A stretch of DNA of 64,000 bases from Ctenosaura bakeri. Its lineage: Eukaryota > Chordata > Lepidosauria > Squamata > Iguanidae. Below the pieces are notes generated by a model. That model searched no databases. It worked only from the letters and a program-made list of their open reading frames with translations, and was not told the origin of the DNA. Both the position numbers and the translations under genes were made by a program. The stretch spans positions 62,001 to 126,000 of the forward strand of contig CAOLHI010000416.1 in the NCBI GenBank assembly GCA_948474755.1. The letters are read 5' to 3'. Shown one piece after another: positions 23,810-35,055 of this stretch (positions are counted from its first letter, which is position 1; each line of letters begins with the position of its first letter).

Positions 23810-24324
23810 CAAGAAAGCCAGGACTAAAAAGCGAGAGGTACCATCTTGTTTCCCTTCACATGGAAGGAAAAGCAAAGTAGTCGCTCCTGACCAAGTTTTA
23901 AGTTTTTGAGAGGCTCAGAGAATGTTTATCAGTAGCGTCCACATGTCGAAGGCGGTGGGTTTATCTGAGGCGCGGGAGGCGTCCACGTTCGTTGGCTGAC
24001 TGGCCTTTGCCGCCTCCGCGTGACCGGTGGGAGTGTAGTGTATATTTAGTTGAGGCTTTTTTTTTACTCTTCAAACAGTTCCTTTAGACAGAGGAAGGAA
24101 ATTGTGTTTGCGGTTCTCCTCAGGCTTTTAGAGATTGTGGCGGCTTCAACAGTCAAGCTAAATACTTAAACGGGAGGGGGCCCAGTTGAACACGGCAGTG
24201 GGAACTAGCTTCAGGGGGTCGGTGTCAGGGTTCTCTTAAGGCACGAGGGACCAAAGGCTTTGTGCAGCTCTTCTGTCTTTACTCGATCCCCCTCCCTCCG
24301 TAAGAAAAAAGCGGGGAAGACTGG
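23810..24324. other. VIM far-upstream flank
   Basis: GC content falls off here. CpGs persist to about 24020 (GGCGCGGGAGGCGTCCACG), so the island may have a shoulder. No gene seen. Confidence 0.5.
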
Positions 24325-24535
24325 GGGCGTGGTGCAAGGTGATTGCACAATACAAATTTCATTTGGAAATATGCTTACTGACTTGCATCTTTCAACATGA
24401 TTTCTGCTGTTAACTGTGACAAGCAGCCTACCATCCTTCCTCAAGTCAATCCATGGAATAAGCGTGGTTTGATCATCTTAATAGTCATCGACTTCACTAG
24501 GGTTATGTTGTCATGTCTCCTAGGGTTACATAGCC
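24325..24535. repeat. Locally repeated block, copy 1
   Basis: GCAAGGTGATTGCACAATAC, AAATTTCATTTGGAAATATG, CAGCCTACCATCCTTCCTCA, AGTCAATCCATGGAATAAGC, GTGGTTTGATCATCTTAATA matches copy 2 at about 80% by eye. Confidence 0.8.
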
Positions 24536-24705
24536 CTGTTGTTGTTTTGTGTCTCCAAGTGGTTTCCAACTTATGGCAACCCTAAGGTGAAACTATCACA
24601 GGGTTTTCTGGGGCTGAGAGCGTGTGATGCACACACATTCACCCAGTGGGTTTCCATGGCTGAGTAGGGTCCTGATCCAATGCTCAAATCACTACGCCAT
24701 GTCTT
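24536..24705 (-). mobile_element. Sauria-type SINE
   Basis: The reverse tail TGTTGTTGTTTTGTGTCTCC leads to TTATGGCAACCCTAAGGTGA, GGGTTTTCTGGGGCTGAGAG, GTGGGTTTCCATGGCTGAG and a decayed tRNA head (CAAATCACTACGCC). It lies next to a locally duplicated block. Confidence 0.8.
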
Positions 24706-25329
24706 AGGGTTAAATTGTCACAAAAGTTAGGTTCTTTACCTAGCAGATTGGTCCAAATCAGGAAAGTAATGTGAGCAAGGAGTAGGGGGGGAAAGCAAGG
24801 TTCATTTCTGCATCAGAAATAGGTCGACACTTTGTGAAGGTCCAATAGGAGGCAAAGAGACATTCTCAGAGCCTCCCTTGTTTACCCTTTACAAGTTGTT
24901 TTTCTCACATAAACATTCAGAAGACAATTAACAACTCAGTTCAAAGCACAAAGGCCTCTGTCATTTATCTACCTTTTCAGACTGTCCTAGAGTTGTCTGT
25001 CTTTGTTCTGATTCATTTATCATGGCGGATAGCATGTTCAATGTATGTCAGATTCAGTCAACAGGAAGTTGGGGTTGTTTCAATCAGAATCTGTCACTTT
25101 AAACAAGGGGTGCAATTAGCAGTCGCAAATCAAGGAGGAAGCTCCTTTCTCACCTGTATTAAAGCACAGGATGGAGTCAGGGGGTCTGAGGAATGAGGGC
25201 ATCTGTAGCCTACGTGAGCCGTGTCACACTTCCAGGGAAGGAGACCTCACGGCTCTGAGTCCAGCTTAGCAATAGGGAATTTCTAAACATCAGAGTGAGA
25301 GTTTCAGCATTAATATTCTTTTCATTACA

Positions 25330-25520
25330 TGGGCATGACGCAAGGTGGTTGCACAATACAAATTTCATCTGGAAATACACTCACTTTCAAAATAAAGTCT
25401 GCTGATAATTGTGGCAAGCAACCTGCCATCCTTCATGGAGTCAATCCATGGACTAAGTGTGGTTTGCTTAGTCTTAACTGTCATTGAGTTCACCAGAGTT
25501 TTGCTGTTATGGTGACACAT
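25330..25520. repeat. Locally repeated block, copy 2
   Basis: GCAAGGTGGTTGCACAATAC, AAATTTCATCTGGAAATACA, CAACCTGCCATCCTTCATGG, AGTCAATCCATGGACTAAGT. Same order as copy 1, 1.0 kb away, and also followed by a minus-strand Sauria SINE after CATAACCCTG. Confidence 0.8.
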
Positions 25521-25705
25521 AACCCTGTCCTAGGGTTTTCTTTGTGAGTTTTATTCAGAGGAGGTTTGTCACTGCCCTCCTCTAAGGCTCAGAGTGTGAT
25601 TTGCCCAAGACCACCCTGTGGGCTTCCATGGCTGAGAGGAGGTTGAACATCTGGTCTCCAGGAATCCTAGTCCAGCATTCAAACCACTACCCCACCTTAG
25701 CTGTC
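25520..25705 (-). mobile_element. Sauria-type SINE lacking the tail segment
   Basis: It starts at GTCCTAGGGTTTTC, so about 55 bases of tail are missing, then has CAGAGGAGGTTTGTCACTGC, TGGGCTTCCATGGCTGAGAG and AACCACTACCCCACCTT. It sits at the same junction as the SINE at 24536. Confidence 0.75.
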
Positions 25706-25765
25706 ATTGAGATGTATTCTCCCAAAAGTGCTAGACTGGATGCAAGAAGGACTGATGCAAGAATA

Positions 25766-25957
25766 TTGTTGTTGTATGCTTTCAAGTCATTTCCAGCTTA
25801 TGGCGACTCGGTGAACCTGCCGTGGGGTTTTTTGGGACTGAGAATGTGTGTTGTGCCCAAGGCCATCCAGTGGGCTTCCATGGCTGAGTAGGGACTCAAA
25901 CCCTGTTCTCAAGGGTCATAGTTCAGCTCTCCAACCACTACACCATGCTAGCTCCAC
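25766..25957 (-). mobile_element. Sauria-type SINE
   Basis: ATTGTTGTTGTATGCTTTCA, AGTCATTTCCAGCTTATGGC, CCAGTGGGCTTCCATGGCTG and CCACTACACCATGCTAGCTC are in order. Confidence 0.82.
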
Positions 25958-25999
25958 ACAAAAATATACCAAAAGGGCTAGCTGGCCCAGCATCCTGAT

Positions 26000-28600
26000 T
26001 CCAGTTAAATGCCTCTAGGATGCCAGTAGTCAACAACTTTCTTCTCTTGTGCTTCCCCAGCAATATTTATATGTTGAAAGTATTTATTAATTGCTTCTGT
26101 GGCTCAAAGAATCCCCAGGCAATGCACAGTAAAACAGATACAATTTTTTACAAAGAGTTTAAGAACAGTTTTTAAAACCAGTTTTAGAAACCTAAGGCAA
26201 TAGGGAGTAATACAGTTTCTGTTACCTTTGAAGTTCAATGACAATGGAGCCAGCCTGACTTTCTTTAGGAGGGAGTTCCATAACTGAGGTATCACTACAG
26301 AGAAAATTCTATCTTGTATACTCCTAAGTCTTACCTCTTAGTGTGGCAAAACATACAACAGGGTCTCTGTGGAAGTTCCCAGATTCCAGGTGGGCTTATA
26401 AAGGCCTCATATTAAATGACATGCTGTCTGAAACATCAAGATGGCATCTCGTCTTCCATTCTTTTCAGGATGCAGTTAATAAAGACAGAGTAAACATCTT
26501 TGGGAAGAGCCTCACAATCCTCAACAAGATGCTTGTAAATGAAATCAGTGTGGTTGGGTGGGGGTGGAGGTCAGAAAGCCCAAAAGATTGGGTTCAATAT
26601 CTGGGACTGGCATATATGACTAAGGAAAGAACCAAGAACGTTGGAAGTAATTTCTGATTTCCCAGCTAAACATAGCAGGGAAAGTGGGAAGGTGAAATAC
26701 CTGTGGCCTCTGATGCCAATGCCCTAACACAAAGCGTATGAGAAACAGATTGGATTGACCTGAAATGATAATATGGTGAGTGCAATCTGATAGGCATTGT
26801 TGGGACTGGACATGATAATTGTTTGAAAGGAACAGACCAAGCAGAAACCACTGTGGCATGCATAAAAACTTGGAGGCACCTAAAGGGAAATCTGTGGCTC
26901 TGACACTAGAAGCCCTGTTAAAACCATCTAAGTTTATACCCAGAAGCAGGAAAAAAAAAGCAAAACCATGGCAGTATAATGCAGGCTGCCAAACAAACAA
27001 AAGACATGTATGATGCTTTCCTGAAACAGATTTACAAACCTCCACAGCATTGAGCTGTAGTTAAAATGTGACAAATGTGAGTCTGCGGGAAGTCTAATTC
27101 TGTTAAGAATGGAACCTGCATTAAATTACTGCTATACTTTACCTACAGCTTCATCTTTCAGAAGAAAGAGGAGGTAACAAGATTGATCACAGCCTAACCA
27201 ACAAGGGTGGACTGGTTGATGAAGTGAAAGTGTCAGGAAGCTACAGGAAAAGTATTCATGCAATTTTGGAATGAGCGGTAGCAAGAGATGTGAAAACTGC
27301 ACCTTTCGATACAGACCCAGGTCTTCAAGAAAGCTAAAGAGCTTAGAGGTAAATTGGCTAGGAACCCATGGCTAGAATTTCTGAAGGGAAAAAAGGGTGT
27401 TCAAGAGTCTGAAAAGTAAAATTGTGAAGGCATAAATAGAAAATATTTCAAAAGAGAGAAGAAATGGGAAACACCAGAAACGGTCAGTGTGACTGCAAAG
27501 GGAGTTTTTCAACAATCTTTTAAAAAGGTGTGTATGGTGAAGAAGGGAATGTAAACAAAGATGAGTGTCATGGAGTAGCCCAACCTTGTAAAGATGCCCT
27601 GAAGAAGGCTAAAGCCCAGAACAATCTGAGGCTTGTGAGTAACATTCAGAATAAAAAGTATACCCTTGTCAAGGAAAAGTCCCTCTCAACCTGAGGAAAG
27701 ATTAAGTATTAACAGGTGACAGAGAATACTCAGAAATACTCTGTTTTGCATGAAGGTTGCCTATCCCTCTACTTTGCCTTTCTTCAACCTGGAAAAGGTA
27801 AAAGGAGTGATTTCAGTCCACGGGGTGATGGTTAGAGAACGGTGGGATTGTCTGAATGAGTTCGCATCAGTGGTTATTGCAGTTTCTGAAATTTGTTAAC
27901 ACAATTTACTACTATATTGTAGTAGTGGTGGATCTTGGGGTCCATGGTTTATATGTTAAGGCTGGGAGAACCATCTATGAGCAATCATGTTAATTGCATT
28001 CTGCATTGAGCAGGGGGTGGATTAATTTGGTCTATGATTTTGTGTATGTGTACACTGTTCTAAGCACTCTACGACACAATGAGCAGCAAAAGTTAATCTT
28101 GTTAAGTTCTATGTCCTTAGTCTGAAGGACAGCAACACAATCTTTGCCCTTGAGACTGTAATAGTCATACATAAATAACTAAAGAATGAAAAACAAAAGC
28201 CCAGTGTTTAATAGATAATTCTCGGCTGATAACTTAACACTTCTAACAAATTGGATTCCTGCCCAAAAAACTGGTACAATCCTCACAGTATCCCAAGACT
28301 TACACTGTTACGTTTTTAATGTATTTATCTATTTTCTGTGTTGCCCTTCTACTGGTAAGAGGACCATGAGTGGCTCACAATATAGATTAAAATATAGCTA
28401 AAGCCAATCATAATAGAAATATATATATATATATATATATACAAAATCAAACTCTCCTAGAGAAAACAGCATTAATTTAAAACAATTCATAAGCACATAC
28501 AAATAACAATGAACATAAAACCTTTTAAAAGATAAAGTATGAAACTAAAAGATAATGACAGAATTGTGCATTAAAAGACCCTTCTGTGGCAACCAGTTGG
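26000..28600. other. Intergenic stretch without recognised elements
   Basis: A 141-codon minus-strand frame (27045-26620) has no family signature. 28310-28400 has the TATTTATCTATTTTC, GTGTTGCCCTTCTAC look of a reversed retroelement tail. Nothing else supported. Confidence 0.5.
28419..28443. repeat. (TA)n microsatellite
   Basis: An uninterrupted AT/TA tract of about 25 bases. Confidence 0.92.
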
Positions 28601-28620
28601 TGGCCAAAAGCTACATCACT

Positions 28621-28860
28621 CTTCCTTTTTTTAAAAAAAATCTTTTTATTAAAATAAAAAAATCCAAATCTACATCCACGTGTACATTTTTCATTCATTA
28701 TTTAAAAACAAATATTCCAGGATTTAAGATAGATAAAACACTTCCCTCACTCCTTCCCTCCTTTCTATCTCCCCCTCCCCATCATCTGTCTTCCATCATA
28801 CTGCTTTTCACTTGGATTTACTTATATTGAATAATACAAATTGATCTCCTGATGTCAAAA
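28621..28860 (-). mobile_element. Possible L1-like LINE 3' end
   Basis: A T-rich start (TTTTTTTAAAAAAAATCTTT, TTATTAAAATAAAA) is followed by pyrimidine-rich sequence. AGCTACATCACTCT flanks both sides (28609-28622 and 28860-28873), a 14-bp direct repeat fitting a target-site duplication. The family is not identified. Confidence 0.55.
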
Positions 28861-28873
28861 GCTACATCACTCT

Positions 28874-29898
28874 ACCTAATGGTAAGACAGGCCCACAATG
28901 CTTGGAACAGAACAGAGAACATGTTGACTACAGGAAATGGATCCAGGTGAAAAGGAGAGGGGATGGAAGATGTGTGTCACTTGAATCTCTAAAGTCAATC
29001 GGAAGGCAAGCAACAATTCACAAGCCCCAAAGCCTCCCTGCACTCCGCTTATGAGAGTACAATATCCTAGGTGTAATTCTAAATTTGATGAGTATGAAAA
29101 TTTTTATGCGTCCATAGGATGTCAAAGTGGCTACCGTTTATACATATTTGGTATAAATACTGTATTTTTATAAAAAGCATTAGCTTTTTATAATAATTTA
29201 TAAAAAGCATTAGCTTTTTATCTTGCATTGTTGTTGTTAGTTATGATGCTGAAAGAATAACAGTCCACAACATGAATTAACTTTCAGCTAAGAGGTTCTT
29301 CAGCCTCTCAGCTTCTCTTAGATTCTGACCTCCTGCCTCCCACCCAACACTGTCTACAGATTAGCTCTGACAGCAGCTACTTATGAGACAATGGGGACAA
29401 CAAATAACATTTACAAGGCCACGGGATAATAATTTTCATCATGACTTAATGATGTTTGCACTTATGATACAGTCAGCAAATCCTAGAGTCCATACAGAAT
29501 CTCAGCTGATTATCTGATTGTTTCTGCTGACACAGAATGTAGTCCCCAAGTAAAGAAGTAAATATTGCTTTGTATCCCGTATTCTTCTCTAACTCTGTTG
29601 CCAAAGTTTAGAAACTTGTTCCCAAACAATTTGTCAGACAGCCTTGAGTGATGCTTCTGGGGTTTCATATAGAGGATGCCAGTTTGCAGTTAGTTGATTA
29701 CACTGTGGTTAGCACTGAAATTTAACTCTTATACCTTCAGGCTGTTGTGTATATATAAAATTTCTTTGGTAATATCAAATTTCGGCTGTTCATGCACATC
29801 TACTTCAGGGGTTCTTCATTTAGTTACACTTTTTCTTACTGATGTATAGATATAACTATATCTATACAGCTATTCTAACTGAATATTTTATGTATTTA
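28874..29898. other. Intergenic stretch without recognised genes
   Basis: Apart from the paired hairpins at 29170-29222, nothing recognisable. Confidence 0.5.
29170..29222. repeat. Paired 22-bp direct repeats, each a small hairpin
   Basis: TATAAAAAGCATTAGCTTTT occurs twice, 30 bases apart, identical. AAAAAGC and GCTTTTT within each unit can pair. Confidence 0.75.
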
Positions 29899-30551
29899 CA
29901 GTAGGACCCCCATATCCACGGATTCAGTTATCTGCAGTTGTCTGGGATTGGCTGGGGGGCGGGCGGCAGGAGGTGGCTAGGAGCGCGATTCTGTGATCCC
30001 TGCTGTTTTCCCGCCAACTACTGCCACGATTGGACCAGGGCCAGCAGCTGGAGGTTGGAAGACAGCTCTGCTGCCGCAGTTGGGCCTGGGGCTGGCAGCA
30101 GGAAGTGGGAAAACAGTGGGGATCACAGGATTGCGCTCCTTGCTGTTTTCCCACCTCCAGCCACTAGCCCCGGGCTTGATCGCAGCGGTGGCTGGTGGGG
30201 AAACAGCAGGGATCATGGGATCACGCTCCTTGCTTGTTTTCCCACCTCCTGCCTCCAGCTCCGGGGCCTGATCGCAGCAGTGGCTGGCAAGAAAACAGCA
30301 GAGACACGGGATCGTGCTCCTTGCTGTTTTCCCACCTTCTGCCTCCGACCCCGGGCCCAGTCGCAGCAACGGCTGGTGGGAAAACGGTGGGGAGCATGGG
30401 AACCTGCGCTCCTTGCTGTTTACCACCTGCTACCACTGCAGTTTGGCCCAGGGCAGGCAACAGGACAGGGCGTTCAGTACTATCCGCGGATTTCAGTATC
30501 TGCAGGGGGAGCCCAGACCCTATCCTCCGCAGATACAGGGGTCCTACTGTA
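29899..30551. mobile_element. Tigger-like element with internal 90-bp tandem repeats
   Basis: The ends are complementary: TACAGTAGGACCCCCATATC at the left, and TACAGTAGGACCCCTGTATC when the right end is read inverted. The first inner arm has CCACGGATTCAGTTATCTGC, the other CCGCGGATTTCAGTATCTGC. Between them is a GC-rich tandem array. TA flanks fit a Tigger/pogo-type insertion. Confidence 0.72.
29975..30475. repeat. GC-rich minisatellite, about 5 units of about 90 bp
   Basis: The phrase GCTCCTTGCTGTTTTCCCAC recurs near 30134, 30225, 30315 and 30408 (spacings about 91, 90, 94), with a weaker unit before. Each unit also has GATCGCAGCAGTGGCTGG and AAAACAGCAGGGATC variants. The long overlapping reading frames here are products of the repeat, not genes. 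Confidence 0.8.
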
Positions 30552-30707
30552 TTTGACAGACACGAGACAAGGCAAGACCATCTTTTGTACTTTAATGTAC
30601 AATCATTTGAAAAAGCCTTTCCCATTTTAACTATAATTAGTTTCAGGTTTGTGGGGCAAAATAGAAAAAGGATTGTACCCAACAGCATTCATATTATGTC
30701 CAACTGG

Positions 30708-30744
30708 TACACACACACACACACTCTCTCTATATATATATAAG
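30708..30744. repeat. (AC)n(CT)n(TA)n compound microsatellite
   Basis: TACACACACACACACAC then TCTCTCTATATATATATA. Confidence 0.88.
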
Positions 30745-31179
30745 AAGCAAAACATCCAAGTTGGATACAGCATATTCCACTGAATTCAGTGGTACTTAAA
30801 ATTGAAGTCTTATTGGTTTTAAAGGGAACTAGGTTCAACTAATTCACAGTGCCATCTCATAAATGCCTGCTCAGAAGCAAATTAAACTGAATGAGGAGGA
30901 GTTTATTCCAAGGTATGTGGGTACAGGATTCCTTCCTTAGTCTTATCTGACTCATAATTTAGACTCTGCAGAAGTCCCCCCCCATACTTTCCTAAGGCTG
31001 CCAATATTTTGGAGATAGACTGAAACTACCTTGAGCTCCTGGGAAGAGCAGCTGATAAAAATGTAATTAATTAATAAATGCTCTGATCTGTGTCATCTAA
31101 CTACATCCCTATCATGTAGATGTCAGATATGATACTACTAAATGGAAAGGCCTTTAAGATAAAACATGTAGACTATAGA

Positions 31180-31300
31180 TGTGCAAATTATGGCCCTTCA
31201 GATGTTGTTGGACTAAGACCCTCATCAGTCTGAGCTAGAATAGCCAATGATGAGGGTTCATGGGAGGTACAGTTGAACAACATTTGTTTGGTCAAAAACT
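31180..31300. mobile_element. Short inverted-repeat element, same group
   Basis: TATGGCCCTTCAGATGTTGT, TGGACTAAGACCCTCATCAG and TGATGAGGGTTCATGGGAGG, TTGAACAACATTTG make imperfect arms. Confidence 0.45.
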
Positions 31301-31329
31301 GTACACCCTAGATGTAGATAAAGTACAGG

Positions 31330-31502
31330 AAGCTGAATGAGACTGTTGCTCCATCTAACCCAGTATTACCAACCCTGATCAACAGTGGCTTTCCAGGGCT
31401 TCCTCTCCTATCTCTACATAGAGATCCCTCATGGTTTTCCATCCAAGTACTGAACAGGCCCAACTCTGCTTAGTTTACAACATTAGATGAAACCAGGGTG
31501 GC
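31330..31502 (-). mobile_element. 5S-derived SINE fragment beside another short repeat
   Basis: TTCCATCCAAGTACTGAACA, GGCCCAACTCTGCTTAGTTT is reversed 5S rRNA (31438-31502). The preceding CTCCATCTAACCCAGTATTA, CCAACCCTGATCAACAGTGG resembles a separate dispersed reptilian repeat of class unknown to me. Confidence 0.6.
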
Positions 31503-32097
31503 ATGCAAACGATAGTCTATCTTGCCAGTTCACATTCAAGTGGTAGTGCACAATAGCAACAGCATGTTGCACAAGCTGAAGGATACAATGGCTTGTGTAG
31601 AACCATGAAAGTTTCCTATGTGCTGGGACTACAGCTAACATTTTACTGGCAGAAATTTCAGAACTGCTGCCCAGCCATCTGCACTTCTCAAAAAAACAGC
31701 TTGGAAAGGTTCCAAATGCTCCAGAGCCAGTTTTAGTGCACAACTGGGTGCAGTGGGGAGGAAGAAGTAGGACCTCCAAATTCCACTGGATTCTGCTGAA
31801 GTCCTCCATTAGATGTAATCCAAACCACTGTCCTGCCACAAAACAGAAGAAACAATGCCAGAGATAGATGTGCCAATAGCAAGACAACACTAGAACGGCT
31901 AGATCTGAACTTGCAAGATTGTTACATGAGAGTGGCCTCTGTCTTCCGAAATCTGTGGAAGAATTCCACAACCACCTAATCTGCCTGTCAGTATGAAGTT
32001 CAATAATTCTGAATGAGACACAGAAAAAACCATTATCAACAATAATAATTGACAGAGAAAAATGTTAATTATGGGATTTTGTTTTAGTCCCCTGCAT

Positions 32098-32231
32098 CAG
32101 TGGTTCTCACATTGCTCCTCCAGATGTTTTGGATTTCATCTTCTAGAATTTCTGACCATTGACCAAGTTAGCTGAGGCTTGGGGGAGCTGAAGTTGAAAA
32201 CATCTGGAGGACCAAAGTTTGAAAATCAGTG
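32098..32231. mobile_element. Short inverted-repeat element (hAT-like MITE, inferred)
   Basis: CAGTGGTTCTCACATTGC at the left and AAGTTTGAAAATCAGTG at the right are roughly complementary. Inner arms CCTCCAGATGTTTTGGA and AAAACATCTGGAGGACC pair well. Confidence 0.6.
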
Positions 32232-32849
32232 CTCTGTGCTAGCATACCATAAATGTCATTTTGTTTTATTCATGCAGCATTGTCACAAAAACAAAGGCGG
32301 TAGTCTGAACTGTCAAAAGTATCAGTAGCACAAGGGTCATAAGGTAGTCCCATTTTGTTTACTCATTCAGTGGGTCTCGGAGGTCTCAAGAACAGAGAAG
32401 GCTGTTGGGGTTAACAGGCCTGGCATCCAGGCCTGTATTGTGTCAAACTGTCCACATCTTTGAGAGCTCTTTAGTTAAGCCGTCAGGTTTGAGCTATAAT
32501 CCTTCCAAAAAAAAACTGGCACAGGCAAACTAAAAACAGCTCAGTCTTCCCTTTTAAAAAAAAAAGGGTTGAGGGAAAGGCAGCTGCAGACATTAATGAT
32601 CATTTGTCAGACTAAATTTGTTGCACTTGGTAACTGCTTATGAAGTGATTCAGCTCAGCAGTATTGTTTTATGTGGGACCTGACACTGATTTGGCTTTTG
32701 GGAGAACCTTATTTGTATGTGTGATGGCTGTGTAGACAAAGTCAGTAAAAAGACAGGAAATAAGATACCCTTTGCTCTGCCTGTCAAGTTGAAAAAGTAG
32801 ATGGGAGATACCAGAAATCACTCAAAACCATAATTACTGTTCCTGTTCA

Positions 32850-32935
32850 GGAGCGCTTTGGTTGTGTATTCCTGTGTAGCAGGGGGTTTCTGGCCCTTGC
32901 AGTCCCTTCCAACTCTAAGATTCTGTGATTCATAC
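32850..32935 (+). mobile_element. CR1 LINE 3' end
   Basis: Ends GCAGTCCCTTCCAACTCTAA, GATTCTGTGATTC, preceded by GCAGGGGGTTTCTGGCCC. Short copy. Confidence 0.65.
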
Positions 32936-34827
32936 AAATGAGATGGAGTCTAAGGGTTGAATCAGATATTACATGCAGAAATTTTTAAGGCGGAAGTAGC
33001 TTCAGAAGATGATAGTTCAAAGCAAAGGAATAACGTTATCTGCAGTTTAAACACACACATGTGTAGTATTTTTTCATTTCCTATCAGGAGGAACAAAGCA
33101 AGATTTTTCTTGCCTGAGACAAAGGTTAAGATGGCACCTCCTCCACTTCCCTTGGTTCCAAAAGAAGCTGACTGAACTAGCAAATGAATCTGACTTCAAC
33201 AACTAATGATATGATAGCATCCATCCCTCTACTTCATACTTGTTTGGGGGAGGGGGGCAGGGCAGGCCATTTCTTTATAGAGGATTTAGGAAGAACATCC
33301 AGGGGCTGGCACCATTAACCTTGAGGAACAGCTCCATGAGGTGGTTGCATTATGTTGCCTAATGGTATCACTGACCCTGCCCATTCACCTGCTGCTTCAC
33401 TTGTTTTCCAGCTTCTCTAGCTGTTTCTCATGGGGTTTTGTGAAAGGGTTAAGTATTCTCTCCCCAGTGTTATTCCTCTGCACCCATTCATCACCTCATG
33501 AAGATGTTTCTGGTATTGGCTTAGGTAATGTCCAGTTCACCTCTAAGGGGGCCAAAGAGAAAGAAGGAAAATCGTATAGTTCTGAGAAGTGCTGGTACAT
33601 TCCAAAGTGGTAGAGATGACTGCTTAGTAACCAGCCTGTTTCTTTTTTTATTGTCAGAAACCTTTCTAAGGCTGAAAGCCTCTGCAAATACTGGTAGCAG
33701 TATCTTTTTCTACATTTGTGGTTGTTAGGCAGCCTCTGATGGACTTAAATTTTTTCCAAAGTTGTGAGAAACCTGGGGTGTATATTGTGAAAATAAAACG
33801 TCACTCTTGTTTCATTTTAGCCTGTGGTGCTTAACCCTAATAAGTAAGACACTTTCTTTTCTGGAAAGCTCTGTTTAATGAAACAGTACCAAATCCGTAT
33901 ACCACATTTTTTTTCAGTTGCCATGTGAGCCTGCTAAACATACAAACATATACTGAGCTCCAAGCTGAACTAGTAATTTAGAGAGGAAATGACTGTGTGA
34001 GGATTTTTTTTTTCTGAAACCATACTTTATATACATATGTCCATGGCATTTGACTTCCCCCACCTCCCATTCTGAAAGGAAGCACTGTCTAGATGATTCA
34101 TAATATTCAAACCATGAGTATTATTTCCATAGTGATTGTGTTTAGTCCCTTGTATTTAGTTCCTCTGCCCTTTTGATTTTTCTTGTTATAAGATTTTTAA
34201 AGTAAAGAAAGATCCTTTTCTTTCCCCAGACAGGCAGCTATGCTTTAATAAATGCCATAGTTGCATGAAGTGAAAGAATTGCTACCATAGCTGTTTTGCA
34301 GAAAGTCCTAATGCCTTCATTCCATGCATGTCCAGTTGACTTACATTGTCAGTGAGATGCTCAACCACAGCAACTTCCATATGCATGCAGCTTGGATTTT
34401 ATATCTAGCTCCTTGTCTAATAGTTCTTTTGCTCCAGCAAAAACTGCAATCAAGGACCAAGAGAACACTGCTGGCATTACATGCCTTTCTTGTTACTGAT
34501 GTCATGGGGAAGGACATGTTGGGCTTTCTTGCCTCCCAAGAATGACAAACTCACCCATAGGTACAATACTGAGTTCTTTCATTACATATTTCATCAGACA
34601 ATGTTTCCAAAACCATTTGACCCACATTCTAGCATAGAATTTGCAGAACCTTCTCTTTCTGTGGCAAGGAGGCTCAATACAGTCTTTTATGGCTGCTGCA
34701 AATGCCAGGTGGTACAGGCTATATTTTAGAGGAAAGAACTGGCAAAATCAGCTAGTCTAAGAAAACCCTATAGAATTCATGGGGTCATCATAAGGGGACA
34801 GGCAACTGGAAGGTACACACATAATAC
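32936..34827. other. Intergenic stretch without recognised elements
   Basis: Scattered short frames on both strands, none with a domain. AT-rich. Confidence 0.5.
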
Positions 34828-35054
34828 TGAGAGCCAGCATGAAGTAGTAGCTTGAGCATTGGACTACAACTCTGACAATTACAGTCTGAGTCTCTGCCCA
34901 GCCATGGAAATCCACTGGGTGACTTTGGGCAAGTCACAGTTAGCCTCAGAGGAAGGCAAAGACACCCCTCTGCCCCCAACAAATCTCACCAAGAAAATCC
35001 CAGGCCTTATAGTTACCTAACTCAGAAATGCCTAGAAATCACACAACAACAAAC
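34828..35054 (+). mobile_element. Sauria-type SINE, full length
   Basis: Head GAGAGCCAGCATGAAGTAGT with ATTGGACTACAACTCTGAC and a decayed B box. Middle CCATGGAAATCCACTGGGTG and CAAATCTCACCAAGAAAATC. Tail CACACAACAACAAACA. Confidence 0.8.
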
Positions 35055-35055
35055 A

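Noticed and set aside
26620..27045. 141-codon minus-strand open frame
   Set aside because: No family signature or promoter, composition is ordinary, and length is within chance for this much AT-rich sequence.
27560..27700. Possible processed pseudogene (frame reads DALKKAKAQNNLRLV)
   Set aside because: I could not match it to a known protein and the frame breaks on both sides.
29938..30743. Long open frames on both strands (up to 230 codons)
   Set aside because: They are made by the GC-rich 90-bp tandem repeats in the Tigger-like element; six frames show the same repetitive peptides and there is no start context or domain.
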